A stretch of DNA of 64,000 nucleotides from Bacteroides sp. (GCA_014801735.1 JAAVDO010000006.1:201306-265305); one strand, 5' to 3'. Counted from the first letter of the stretch, positions 52,839 to 61,610 are shown. Notes: a model not told the origin generated them from the letters alone. Program-made: numbers and translations.

Positions 52839-53588
52839 ATGGCACAGATAGAACAATCCGATAAGGGCGGCAAAAAGAAAAAAGGCGCCCAGAAGAAGAT
52901 GTCGATTCATGTGGACTTCACCCCGATGGTTGACATGAACATGCTTCTGATCACGTTCTTCATGCTCTGTACCACGATGATCAAATCGCAGACCCTCTCG
53001 ATCGCACTTCCGACCAACGAGAAGGTTGAGACGCAGGACATGAACAAGGCAAAGGAATCGGAAGCCATCACCCTGATTGTCGACACCGAGCGCAATGAAG
53101 ACGGCTCGATCAAGAAGGACGAAGAAGGCAAACCGATGAATGTAGTTTACTACTATGAGGGTAAACCGATGGTAGTAGACGCGAACAATGACTCGATCTT
53201 TGAAGACTCAAACCTCAAGCGCGAGCTCTTCCTGGGCAATGCCGACGGCGTTCAACAGGGTATCCGCAAGATCCTTCACGACCGCAACCGCAAAGTACTT
53301 GAAAAGATCGACGTGCTGAAGGCTCAATGGCGCAACAAGGAATTTGCATCGAAGAAAGAGCTCAACGACTCAATCTATCAGGCAAAGGCCAAGGAGATCC
53401 GCAATGACTCTACACTCACCCGTCCTGTTGTAATTATCAAGGCTACCCCCGGCGCTTCGTGGGCAAGTGTGATCGGCGCACTCGACGAGATGCAGATCAA
53501 CCAGATCTCGCGCTATCAGATAGACAACATCAATGCCACTGACGAGGGTATGATTGAGTGCTGGAAACGCAGCAACCCCGGCAAGTAA
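52839..53588 (+). CDS. exbD: Biopolymer transporter ExbD (second copy)
   Basis: 249 residues. Membrane Asp in FTPMVDMNMLLITFFMLCTTM after a basic cytoplasmic head (KKKKGAQKKM). The periplasmic part is again long. Its sequence is clearly different from the first copy, so this is an old paralogue pair, not a recent duplication. Bacteroidota TonB operons often carry two exbD genes; heteromeric use of the two is inferred. Confidence 0.92.
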   Translation: MAQIEQSDKGGKKKKGAQKKMSIHVDFTPMVDMNMLLITFFMLCTTMIKSQTLSIALPTNEKVETQDMNKAKESEAITLIVDTERNEDGSIKKDEEGKPMNVVYYYEGKPMVVDANNDSIFEDSNLKRELFLGNADGVQQGIRKILHDRNRKVLEKIDVLKAQWRNKEFASKKELNDSIYQAKAKEIRNDSTLTRPVVIIKATPGASWASVIGALDEMQINQISRYQIDNINATDEGMIECWKRSNPGK

Positions 53589-53628
53589 TTACGGATGATA
53601 GATATATTAACTTTAAAGCAGAAGAAAA

Positions 53629-54483
53629 ATGGCTAAAGACGTAGATCTTTCATCAAAAGAATGGCGCGATATAGTATTTGAAGGCAAGAACAAAGACTTT
53701 GGAGCATACGTGCTCCGTCAGGGTTCTGTAAGCCGTCACAACAAGGCTATGATCGTAGTCGTGATCGTAATTGCAGTGGTATTCGCTCTGGCATTCCTCG
53801 TAAACACCGTTATCAAGCAGGCCGAATCGCGTCCGGAAGACGAAGGCGAGCAGGTGCTGGTTGAGATGGGTACAACCGAGGAGGTTGAAGAGCAGCCCGA
53901 AGAGGAGCCCCAGAAGTTTGAAGAGCAGCAGCTCGAAGAGGTTGTTCAGGAAGAACTTCTCAATACTCAGAAAGTGACCGAGGTTGCTATCGTTGAAGAC
54001 GATCAGGTCGACGAAGAGATCAAGTCGCAGGACGAGATCAAGGCCGACGACCGCGCACTTGGTCAGGTGAATGAGGACCGCGGCGTAGACGACATCATCA
54101 ATGCTCAGGAGCATAAGGAAGTTGTTGTAGTCGAAGAGAAGAAACCCGAACCCCCGGCCGAAAACCATGTGTTTGACGCCGTTGAGCAGCCCCCGCAATT
54201 CCCCGGCGGCGACGCAGCTCTTCTGCAATGGCTCGCCAACCACGTCAACTATCCCCCTGTAGCTGCCGAAAACGGTATTCAGGGTCGAGTTATGATCAAG
54301 TTCGTTGTAACGAAGACTGGTCAAGTTGGTGAGGTTCAGGTGCTCAGATCTAAAGATCCCGACCTTGACAAGGAGGCTGTTCGAGTTGTCAAGATGCTCC
54401 CGAAGTTCCAGCCCGGTAAGCAGAACGGTCACCCGGTTAACGTATGGTTCACCGTTCCTGTAAACTTCAAGCTCCAGAACTAA
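53629..54483 (+). CDS. tonB: TonB energy-transducer protein
   Basis: 284 residues. Cytoplasmic start, one membrane helix (about 40-60, VIVIAVVFALAFLVNTVI), an acidic Glu/Gln/Val-rich linker with several EExxE runs, then a C-terminal TonB domain (about 195-284) that begins PPQFPGGDAALLQWLANHV and runs through NGIQGRVMIKFVVTKTG to VWFTVPVNFKLQN. The linker is acidic rather than Pro/Lys-rich as in E. coli. It drives SusC/TonB-dependent outer-membrane uptake. A strong terminator follows. Confidence 0.95.
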   Translation: MAKDVDLSSKEWRDIVFEGKNKDFGAYVLRQGSVSRHNKAMIVVVIVIAVVFALAFLVNTVIKQAESRPEDEGEQVLVEMGTTEEVEEQPEEEPQKFEEQQLEEVVQEELLNTQKVTEVAIVEDDQVDEEIKSQDEIKADDRALGQVNEDRGVDDIINAQEHKEVVVVEEKKPEPPAENHVFDAVEQPPQFPGGDAALLQWLANHVNYPPVAAENGIQGRVMIKFVVTKTGQVGEVQVLRSKDPDLDKEAVRVVKMLPKFQPGKQNGHPVNVWFTVPVNFKLQN

Positions 54484-54524
54484 TCTCACTCAGGCTAACA
54501 GGCCTTACAGACAAATATACGAAA

Positions 54525-54566
54525 AAGAGGGTGTGTCAAAATGGCATACCCTCTTTTTATATTTTA
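54525..54566 (+). terminator. Terminator of the TonB operon
   Basis: Long stem AAAAAGAGGGTGTG with CATACCCTCTTTTT (one G-T pair), loop about 9, then TATATTTT. It starts 40 bp past the tonB stop and is also palindromic enough to work in the other direction. Confidence 0.85.
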
Positions 54567-55042
54567 ATCTGACATAAAACACAACTCAAAGTCCTGACTC
54601 TCGCGAGCCGGGTCTTTTTCACACAAATGATGAATGTAGGTGTATCCGGAGGCTTTAACCGACTCCATCTGTGGCTCAAAGAAAATCCACCTTGCTATTG
54701 GGAGAGTAACATCCACGCATGATCAACCTACAGGCTGCAGCTTTCTCTCACGACAGTTTCCTCTATGATGGAACTCAAGACGACTTTGTCTGTTCGAAAT
54801 GACGACGGTTCAGCTCCGGACAGACCAAACAGAGCCAAGATAAATCATATATATAACTGAAAAACCCGAATACGCAGTAAGCTCTTCATTTTAGCAACCA
54901 CTCTACTCCCCTCTGGAAATAAATAGCAGGAGAATAAAAATCTATTCTGTCGCTACCGGTTGATTATCAGCACTGTGTCAATATGAGTCACAAGGATGTA
55001 ACAGGTGTGTAATGAATTTAACTTTCGTTAACTCTCATAAAT
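54567..55042. other. Gene-free stretch between TonB operon and candidate small RNA
   Basis: About 480 bp, AT-rich compared with its neighbours, with no ORF above 35 codons that resembles a protein. It has no recognisable tRNA or repeat. TAACTTTC at 55018-55025 is a weak -7-like box. I see nothing functional here, but the next 230 bp hold the small RNA candidate. Confidence 0.4.
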
Positions 55043-55072
55043 GTTGTATGGAAAATTTATGATATACCTTTG
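55043..55072 (+). promoter_or_regulatory. Promoter of the candidate small RNA
   Basis: -7 TACCTTTG at 55065-55072 is a full match; GTTG at 55043-55046 is a fair -33 box with an 18 bp spacer. No gene follows on this strand before the convergent rpsO, so the transcript would be non-coding or carry only very short ORFs. Confidence 0.55.
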
Positions 55073-55077
55073 TATTG

Positions 55078-55270
55078 TCGAAATGAAACAACGGTTTCTT
55101 CGATAAGAGGACGGTAAACGTTTTCACTTCTCCCTCTTCCTTTATCTGACACAGCAAATGATAGATTGATATAATAATTGATTGGTATAAATGATAGATT
55201 GATTGAATGAGAACCAGATTGATTGATAGAACAAATTAGCGTGGCGCCTGCGAGATGCAGACGCCACGTA
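55078..55270 (+). ncRNA. Candidate stand-alone small RNA
   Basis: It is bounded by a full-match promoter and a hairpin terminator. From about 55078 the 5' part folds locally: CGAA-GAAAC with GTTTC-TTCG (55079-55102, AT bulge, loop AACG), and GATAAGAGG (55102-55110) with CCTC plus TTATC (55133-55136, 55142-55146). The middle holds two exact copies of AAATGATAGATTGAT (55156-55170, 55189-55203). The end is a terminator stem GTGGCG/CGCCAC with CTGC/GCAG (55240-55268). A tiny ORF MRTRLIDRTN (55207-55239) ends exactly where that stem begins. Length about 190 nt. I did not recognise a known RNA family; 6S RNA has not been excluded. Confidence 0.45.
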
Positions 55271-55276
55271 ACTTTT
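55240..55276 (+). terminator. Terminator of the candidate small RNA
   Basis: Stem CGTGGCG/CGCCACG and CTGC/GCAG with a C-A mismatch (55240-55268), loop GAGAT, followed by TAACTTTTC. The T-run is short. Confidence 0.55.
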
Positions 55277-55303
55277 CATATCATGCCTGACGACAACTGG
55301 ACA

Positions 55304-55346
55304 ACACAAAAATAGCCCGCAGATGGTCTGCAGGCTATTTTTGTGT
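55304..55346. terminator. Bidirectional terminator serving rpsO
   Basis: ACACAAAAATAGCC pairs perfectly with GGCTATTTTTGTGT (55304-55317 and 55333-55346), and GCAGA with TCTGC inside, one mismatch between. The A-run and T-run are part of the stem, so it can terminate from both sides. It sits 20 bp past the rpsO stop. Confidence 0.8.
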
Positions 55347-55366
55347 CGAAGAACGTGGGGTTCCGA

Positions 55367-55642
55367 TTACTTGCGGATACCGAGTTCTTTCTGAGCGATG
55401 ATGGCACGGTAGCGGTTGATGTCTTTGCGGATCAGATAATCGAGCAGACGACGACGCTTACCTACGAGAGCCTTCAGAGCGCGGGCGGTGGTATAATCTT
55501 TGTGATTTGACTTCAGGTGCTGAGTCAAATGAGCAATACGGACCGAGAATAATGCTATCTGCGCTTCGGGTGAGCCGGTATCAGTCTTGCCCTTACCGTA
55601 CTTCTCAAAGATTTCCGTCTTTTCTTCAGAATTCAAATGCAT
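55367..55642 (-). CDS. rpsO: 30S ribosomal protein S15
   Basis: 91 residues, all helical. Primary 16S rRNA binder of the 30S platform. KYGKGKTDTGSPEAQIALF, LTQHLKSNHKDYTTARAL and the highly conserved LVGKRRRLLDYLIRKDINRY mark it. Length is usual. It is monocistronic, with its own promoter upstream and terminator downstream; pnp is not adjacent. Confidence 0.97.
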   Translation of the reverse strand: MHLNSEEKTEIFEKYGKGKTDTGSPEAQIALFSVRIAHLTQHLKSNHKDYTTARALKALVGKRRRLLDYLIRKDINRYRAIIAQKELGIRK

Positions 55643-55712
55643 TCTTTCGAAGGGTTATGTAGTTAATAATTATATAAATGAAATCGGGATCAGATGATCC
55701 TCTTTCGGGGCA

Positions 55713-55744
55713 CAAAATTAAGCATTTTCTTATGAATGTGCAAG
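55713..55744 (-). promoter_or_regulatory. Promoter of rpsO
   Basis: Minus strand: -33 CTTG at 55744-55741, 20 bp spacer, -7 TAATTTTG at 55720-55713. Predicted leader about 65 nt, room for S15 autoregulation. Confidence 0.6.
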
Positions 55745-55816
55745 TTTGACATGATAAAATATAAGACAGCCGACCTAAAACCATAGTAATTTAGACGTAA
55801 TTTAAATTAATATGCT

Positions 55817-55847
55817 TTTGATATGCAAACCATTTTTCGGAAATTTG
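55817..55847 (+). promoter_or_regulatory. Promoter of feoAB fusion gene
   Basis: -33 TTTG at 55817-55820, 19 bp spacer, -7 GAAATTTG at 55840-55847 (7 of 8). The transcript would start near 55852. This lies downstream of an in-frame ATG at 55812 and upstream of ATG 55893, so it decides the start. Confidence 0.5.
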
Positions 55848-55892
55848 CAGTCGGAAAGTTCTCATCCTCTGTCACACTCTTACATCTACCCC

Positions 55893-58301
55893 ATGCGACT
55901 TGACGAACTACACTCGGGCCAGGAAGCCCGCATAGTAAAGATTTTAGGTCACGGAGCCTTTCGCAAACGACTGATTGAAATGGGTTTCGTGAAGGGACAC
56001 GATATCAAGGTAATGCTTCATGCCCCATTGCGAGATCCAGTCAAATACTCGATAATGGGATATGAAGTGTCGCTTCGCCGTTCCGAAGCACATCTGGTAG
56101 AAGTAGTGCCGATAGGCGAAACCAGAGGTCCGATACATTCCACAGGCCACTGTGACACTTCTGAAACAGAGACACAATATTCTGAGAGCTCATCGGAGTT
56201 TGAGAGCAGGAGCCGCACAATAAATGTGGCGCTAATCGGCAATCCCAACTGTGGCAAGACTTCGCTGTTCAACATCGCTTCGGGAGCGCACGAGCATGTA
56301 GGGAACTACAGTGGCGTGACCGTCGACGCCAAAGAAGGACGCTTCACCCACAAGGGATATACATTCAATATAGTGGATCTGCCGGGCACCTATTCGCTGG
56401 CGAGCTATTCACCGGAAGAGCTGTATGTGAGACGTTATCTCAGAGATCAGACACCCGACGTGATAGTCAACGTAGTGGTTGCCTCAAACCTTGAGCGCAA
56501 TCTGTATCTCACCACCGAACTGATCGACATGAACCGCCCGATGGTGATAGCCCTGAATATGTATGACGAACTGCAGCGCCGTGGCGACAAGCTCGACTAT
56601 CAGCTTCTGGGCGAAATGATAGGTATACCTGTAATACCGACAGTGGCACGAACAGGGAAGGGCTTAGACCGCCTGTTCGACACCATTATAAATGTGTTCG
56701 AGGATAAGGAAAAGAGCGTGAGACACGTACACGTTAATCTCGGCAAAGAGGTTGAACCGGCTGTAAGCGCACTCAACGACGCCCTAAAAGCTGATCCGCA
56801 GCTTGAGCATAAGTTCTCTCCGCGTTATCTCGCCATCAAGCTGATGGAATATGATCAGGAAGCTGACGAATTTATCCGCTCATGTGTCGGCGACGAGAAA
56901 CTGCACCACTACACCGCCCTTCGCGACAGCGAGGCCGAACGTATTGAGAAAGCAACCGGAGAAGATCCGGCCACATTGATAGCAGCAGAAAAATATGGCT
57001 TCATTGCCGGAGCACTGACCGAAACACTTGAAAAAGGAAATATCGATACTCAGGCCCGGACTTCGATGATCGATGCTCTTGTGACCAGCCCGCTATTCGG
57101 ATTTCCGATCTTCCTCGCCATAATGGTGTTTATTTTCTGGGCGACATTCTCAATAGGAAGTTACCCGATGGAATGGATAGAAAGTCTGGTGTCTTGGCTC
57201 GGCGGAGCAGTAAAGGAATGGCTTCCTGACGGACCGGTCAAGAGTCTGATAGCCGACGGCATCATCGGAGGTGTAGGTGGCGTGATAGTGTTCCTGCCAA
57301 ATATCCTGATTCTATATTTCTGCATCTCGTTCATGGAAGACTCCGGATATATGGCAAGAGCCGCGTTTATCATGGACCGGCTGATGCATCGCATAGGCCT
57401 TCACGGAAAGTCGTTTATTCCTATGCTGATGGGATTCGGATGCTCTGTGCCGGCAATCATGGCTACCCGTACAATCGAAAGCCGGTCAAGCCGCATCATA
57501 ACTATACTGATCACACCCTTCATGTCGTGCTCGGCAAGACTGCCGATATATGTGCTACTGATCGGCACCTTCTTCGCACCACACGCCGCACTGGTGTTCA
57601 CGGCACTCTATCTGCTCGGCGTGATTGTCGCTATCGTGACCGCACGTCTGCTACGACGTTTCTATTTCAAAACCGACGTCACGCCTTTCGTAATGGAACT
57701 GCCGCCCTACCGCGTGCCGACGCTCAAATCGTCGCTACGCCACATGTGGAGCAAAGGCGAGCAATACCTGAAAAAGATGGGAGGCATCATTCTCGTAGCA
57801 AGCATCATTGTATGGGCGCTCAACTATTTTCCACTGCACGAGGAGAATAGCTCCGTACCTTCGGAGATCACCGACTCGGCACAGATAGACCCCAGCCAGG
57901 ACTCTTATCTCGAAATGGCCGGGAAAGCCCTCAATCCGATAATGGAGCCGCTTGGAATGCACTGGAGAGCAACGGTTGCCACAATAGCAGGCATTCCTGC
58001 CAAAGAAATAGTGGTGTCGACCCTCGGTGTGCTGTATACAGGCGACGAGGAGGCAAGCGAGCAGGCGCTATCCGAACGCCTCACAGCTCCAAACCCCGTC
58101 ACAGGAAAACCTGATTTCACCCCGCAGAGCGCCCTTGCATTTCTTGTCTTCGTGTTGCTTTTCTGTCCGTGCATAGCCACACTGACGGCAATAGCCCGCG
58201 AAACAGGGTCGTGGAAATACGCACTGTTCGCGGGCGTGTATAACACAGCCGTGGCCTGGATTGCAGCCTGGGCCGTCTACAGAATCGCTCTGCTATTCTA
58301 A
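55893..58301 (+). CDS. feoB: Ferrous iron transporter, FeoA-FeoB fusion
   Basis: 802 residues from ATG 55893. Residues about 1-75 are a FeoA SH3-like domain (MRLDELHSGQEARIVKILG, with MGFVKGHDIKVM). From about 115 comes the FeoB GTPase: G1 GNPNCGKTS at 116-124, DLPGTYSLASYS, and the G4-like NMYD. The membrane half (about 400-790) has two gate domains with FGCSVPAIMATRTI and CSARLPIYVL. The protein imports Fe2+ through the inner membrane, suited to anaerobic growth. A reading from 55812 would start before the predicted promoter output and add 27 unconserved residues. The 3' end overlaps mutS2 by 9 bp. Confidence 0.95.
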   Translation: MRLDELHSGQEARIVKILGHGAFRKRLIEMGFVKGHDIKVMLHAPLRDPVKYSIMGYEVSLRRSEAHLVEVVPIGETRGPIHSTGHCDTSETETQYSESSSEFESRSRTINVALIGNPNCGKTSLFNIASGAHEHVGNYSGVTVDAKEGRFTHKGYTFNIVDLPGTYSLASYSPEELYVRRYLRDQTPDVIVNVVVASNLERNLYLTTELIDMNRPMVIALNMYDELQRRGDKLDYQLLGEMIGIPVIPTVARTGKGLDRLFDTIINVFEDKEKSVRHVHVNLGKEVEPAVSALNDALKADPQLEHKFSPRYLAIKLMEYDQEADEFIRSCVGDEKLHHYTALRDSEAERIEKATGEDPATLIAAEKYGFIAGALTETLEKGNIDTQARTSMIDALVTSPLFGFPIFLAIMVFIFWATFSIGSYPMEWIESLVSWLGGAVKEWLPDGPVKSLIADGIIGGVGGVIVFLPNILILYFCISFMEDSGYMARAAFIMDRLMHRIGLHGKSFIPMLMGFGCSVPAIMATRTIESRSSRIITILITPFMSCSARLPIYVLLIGTFFAPHAALVFTALYLLGVIVAIVTARLLRRFYFKTDVTPFVMELPPYRVPTLKSSLRHMWSKGEQYLKKMGGIILVASIIVWALNYFPLHEENSSVPSEITDSAQIDPSQDSYLEMAGKALNPIMEPLGMHWRATVATIAGIPAKEIVVSTLGVLYTGDEEASEQALSERLTAPNPVTGKPDFTPQSALAFLVFVLLFCPCIATLTAIARETGSWKYALFAGVYNTAVAWIAAWAVYRIALLF

Positions 58302-60758
58302 CTCGACCACGGTGATACCTGCGCCTCCGAAGCGCACATCCTCATCGTGGAAATCGGCCACGCCACCGACAGTCTTCAGATAAGCCCGGATATACTGGCG
58401 CAACGCGCCGGTACCGGTGCCATGAAGAATACGGACACGTGATGTTCCAAACTGAATTGCATCGTCAATGAAATAAGTGACGGCCTGCACTGCCTCGTCA
58501 ACCCTCATTCCACGCACATCAATCTCCGGTTTGAAGTTGAGCTGACGGCCACGCATATCATTAGTTGTTGACGCAGAGACGAACGAAGCCGCTCCGCCGC
58601 CAGTTTTGGCCTTGTCGGGCGACGACATTGTCACCTTAAGGCGTGCGACGGGTACAGTGGTCTTGAGCATTCCGAAGACAACAGTAGCCGTTTTTCCTTC
58701 GATCGACACCACCCGGCCGGCAGAACCCTCACCATCAAGCTTCACAGCCGAACCTACCTGTATCGCAGGTTCCACGATATCAGATTTGCGTCCCTGCTCT
58801 TTCTTCTTCTTAGGCCGCGGAGCCTTTCGGAGCTGTTCGGGGGCCTCGCTGTCAGTAAACTCGCCATCGAGCTCGTTGCGCTGACGACGCAGTTCCTCGC
58901 GGGCGGCAAGGGTACGCTCACGTTCAGCCTGAGCCGTTCTAATCTCACGTATGGTACGCTCTATACCGGCATTGCCAGAATCTATTATCCTGCGGGCCTC
59001 AGCGCGGGCATCCTCGATGATCTCGCGTCGCTTCTCGCGCAGGGCCTGGGCATCGGTCTCATAGCGCTCCAATACGTCATCGAGTTTCTTCTCTTTAACC
59101 CTTATCGACTGACGCTTGTTTTCCCAATAGCGGCGGTCGCGGGCTATATCGAGCAGATAACGATCCATCTTGACATAATCGCTGCCAACAATCTCCTCGG
59201 CTTCGGCAATGATATCGGCCGGAAGACCGATTTTCCGGGCAATCTCGACAGCGAACGAGCTTCCCGCATTGCCGATCGAAAGGCGGAACAAGGGACGCAT
59301 CTGCTGACGGTCGTAAAGCATCGAGCCATTGACGAGGCCCTCGGTATCCTCGGCAAACTGCTTCAGATTGTGGAAGTGAGTGGTAATCACGCCCCACATT
59401 CCCTTTTCATTGAACCGATGAAGTATAGCCTGAGCCAGCGCACCGCCGATCTGCGGCTCTGTTCCGGCACCAAATTCGTCGATAAGTGCGAGCGAAGCAG
59501 CCCGTCCGTCGGAAATGAAACGACGCATGTTGCGAAGATGCGAGGAGTAGGTCGACAAGTCGTTTTCAATCGACTGATCATCACCTATATCTATGAAAAT
59601 ATCCTCAAAAATACCAAAATGAGAGTTCTCGTAGACAGGAGGCAGCACACCGCACTGAGCCATATACTGCAAAGCGCCTACCGTCTTGAGCGTCACCGAC
59701 TTGCCACCGGCATTCGGGCCGGATATGATCAGTAGCCTCTGTTTGGGAGTGAGGGTTATGTCGAGAGGCACGATCTCCTTATCCTGTTTTCTGAGCGACA
59801 CAAGCAGTCCCGGGTGACAGGCATGATACCACTCCAGTTCAGGCTTGGCCGAAAGATGAGGCAACCGCCCGTCGACCTCTGCGGCATACAGCGCTTTGGC
59901 ATAAACGAAATCAATCCGGCCTATGACATCAGACATGGCCGACATAGCCGGAATATGAGGACGCAATTCATCGGCGGCAGCTATCAGGATCCTGACTATC
60001 TCGCGGCGTTCCTCCATCTGCAGCTCACGGATTCGGTTGTTGACCTCTACCACCTCGGCAGGCTCAATGAACACAGTTTTTCCGGATGCCGACTCATCAT
60101 GGACAATACCGTTGATACGACGCTTGTTCATCGGAGCAACCGGAAGCACGAGACGACCATCGCGCACGGCAGGCGCCGTGTCCTGATCAACCAGGCCATC
60201 GGCCACGGCACGCGAAAGCACACGTCGCATCACAGCATTCACCGTGCCACCCATCGACTGAAGACGCGAACGGATATCGGCCAGCTCAGGTGAAGCCGAG
60301 TCGCGCACTTCGGCATATTTGTCGAGAATGCGGTCGATCATTGTTACGGCGTGGGGAAATGGAGTGAGTCCGTCGGCCACGGCATCGAGGTCGGGATAAC
60401 GGCTATTGCCATTATCATCGCGCCGGCGAACAAAAAAGTCGTGGAGCTCAGCCAGCAGAATCAACGCACGACCCACCGAGTGAAGCTCGCGCGCCGACAG
60501 AAAAGTACCGGGCACGCGGATAGCCGTCAGCAGAGCGGAAAGGTCGTCGACAGGAACGAGCGGAAATCCCTCTTCCCCGCTCAACACGGCCATCATTTGT
60601 GCGACAGCACGCAACCGCGTGCCGACTTCATTAAAATCAGTCGAGAAAGCCATTGACGCTGTGTGCTCGCGCCCCATTGCTGTCAGACACCGGGCGGAAA
60701 TCTCCTGACGGATACGGTCGAACCCTGTTTTAAACTCAAAAGAATCGGGATAAATCAT
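58293..60758 (-). CDS. mutS2: Endonuclease MutS2
   Basis: 821 residues. MutS-like ATPase without the mismatch-binding N-terminal domain: it opens FEFKTGFDRIRQEISARCL, has Walker A in ISGPNAGGKSVTLKTVG near 341-357 and the signature DEFGAGTEPQIGGALAQAI, then a long coiled coil (about 515-640, EKKLDDVLERYE) and a C-terminal Smr nuclease domain (about 745-821) with EIDVRGMRVDEAVQAV and ILHGTGTGALRQYI. It acts on branched DNA and, in other bacteria, in ribosome rescue. The N-terminal start and length are usual (about 790-830). Convergent with feoB. Confidence 0.96.
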   Translation of the reverse strand: MIYPDSFEFKTGFDRIRQEISARCLTAMGREHTASMAFSTDFNEVGTRLRAVAQMMAVLSGEEGFPLVPVDDLSALLTAIRVPGTFLSARELHSVGRALILLAELHDFFVRRRDDNGNSRYPDLDAVADGLTPFPHAVTMIDRILDKYAEVRDSASPELADIRSRLQSMGGTVNAVMRRVLSRAVADGLVDQDTAPAVRDGRLVLPVAPMNKRRINGIVHDESASGKTVFIEPAEVVEVNNRIRELQMEERREIVRILIAAADELRPHIPAMSAMSDVIGRIDFVYAKALYAAEVDGRLPHLSAKPELEWYHACHPGLLVSLRKQDKEIVPLDITLTPKQRLLIISGPNAGGKSVTLKTVGALQYMAQCGVLPPVYENSHFGIFEDIFIDIGDDQSIENDLSTYSSHLRNMRRFISDGRAASLALIDEFGAGTEPQIGGALAQAILHRFNEKGMWGVITTHFHNLKQFAEDTEGLVNGSMLYDRQQMRPLFRLSIGNAGSSFAVEIARKIGLPADIIAEAEEIVGSDYVKMDRYLLDIARDRRYWENKRQSIRVKEKKLDDVLERYETDAQALREKRREIIEDARAEARRIIDSGNAGIERTIREIRTAQAERERTLAAREELRRQRNELDGEFTDSEAPEQLRKAPRPKKKKEQGRKSDIVEPAIQVGSAVKLDGEGSAGRVVSIEGKTATVVFGMLKTTVPVARLKVTMSSPDKAKTGGGAASFVSASTTNDMRGRQLNFKPEIDVRGMRVDEAVQAVTYFIDDAIQFGTSRVRILHGTGTGALRQYIRAYLKTVGGVADFHDEDVRFGGAGITVVELE

Positions 60759-60779
60759 TGTGCGTTAATTTTCGGGCAG

Positions 60780-60787
60780 CAAAATTA
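60780..60787 (-). promoter_or_regulatory. -7 box of mutS2
   Basis: Minus strand TAATTTTG, a full match, 21 bp before the ATG. No -33 box at the usual distance. Confidence 0.45.
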
Positions 60788-60938
60788 CAAAATTTTGAGG
60801 ACTCACAGGCATAATCTGTCGGCCGAAACGCAAATATCTGAACGGCGGCAGTAATTTGGAACGACAATTCATCAACATTTTTCATCAGCAGAGCGTTATA
60901 TTAACAAAACAACACAAACTCAACTAATTTATACAACT

Positions 60939-61493
60939 ATGAAAGCCGTTAGCACAAATTACTTAGGCCGCACCAAAGCGTGGTGGGCCGTATTGCTTGT
61001 CGGAATTCTGATGGTATTGTCGGGATTCACTTATTGGTTCTGGCCTGCAGCAGGCTATGCAATTGCTTCGCAGATATTCGGCTGGCTTCTTATTCTTGCC
61101 GGCTTCGTTCAGCTTCTTGTGGCATCCGGACCCCATCGCGGTAAAGGCTGGGGCTGGTGGCTCGCCGGAGGCGTTATGGATATGTTCATCGGTTTCATGA
61201 TGGTAAGATCGATAGTCCTCTCGGAAGCCGTGTTCCCCTACTTCATTGCCCTGATCTTTATGTTCTGGGGTATAAGCGCCATCTGCAACGCTGTGACAAA
61301 CAGCAGTCGCAAATACTGGTGGCTCTACCTGATCAACGGAATTCTTCTGATGGTGATCGGTTTCTTCTTCATAGAGGCCGGATGGGTACAGGACATGATG
61401 ATGAGCAGCTTCCTCACCTCGCTCGCCTTCATCTACTGGGGTTTCTCGGTTGCAATGTTCAGCTACGAACTCAAACCCGCTAAAGAAGACTAA
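60939..61493 (+). CDS. DUF308/HdeD-like six-helix membrane protein
   Basis: 184 residues with six hydrophobic helices in pairs: KAWWAVLLVGILMVLSGFTYWFWP (in part), ASQIFGWLLILAGFVQLLVA, GWWLAGGVMDMFIGFMMV, and so on, with the repeated Gly/Trp-rich motif of the DUF308/HdeD family. Family members in enterobacteria protect against acid; here that role is not shown. The start is ATG 60939. A hairpin follows at 61568-61607. No clear promoter was identified. Confidence 0.8.
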   Translation: MKAVSTNYLGRTKAWWAVLLVGILMVLSGFTYWFWPAAGYAIASQIFGWLLILAGFVQLLVASGPHRGKGWGWWLAGGVMDMFIGFMMVRSIVLSEAVFPYFIALIFMFWGISAICNAVTNSSRKYWWLYLINGILLMVIGFFFIEAGWVQDMMMSSFLTSLAFIYWGFSVAMFSYELKPAKED

Positions 61494-61567
61494 GTTCATT
61501 CTCTTCTCTCCACCCGCAATGACTGCCCTTCGGTATGATGGCGCAGTATCATAGATAAACGGACTTG

Positions 61568-61610
61568 GCGCCGCCTCGCTGCTCCCCCCCGGAACAGGAG
61601 GCGGCGCTTA
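61568..61610 (+). terminator. Hairpin after the HdeD-like gene
   Basis: 10 bp stem GCGCCGCCTC / GAGGCGGCGC (61568-61577 and 61598-61607), loop 20. It is followed only by TTAGG, so termination is uncertain. Confidence 0.45.

Noticed and set aside
53653..54489. A 278-codon open frame on the minus strand opposite tonB
   Set aside because: Leucine-rich translation mirrors the Glu/Gln-rich linker of TonB on the other strand; tonB has domain evidence and operon context.
54625..54720. 31-codon ORF and adjoining frame in the gap after the TonB operon
   Set aside because: No family resemblance, no promoter at a useful distance, and base composition unlike coding neighbours.
55156..55230. Repeated AAATGATAGATTGAT as a possible CRISPR
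   Set aside because: Only two exact copies, 15 bp long, 18 bp apart, and no cas genes in the window.
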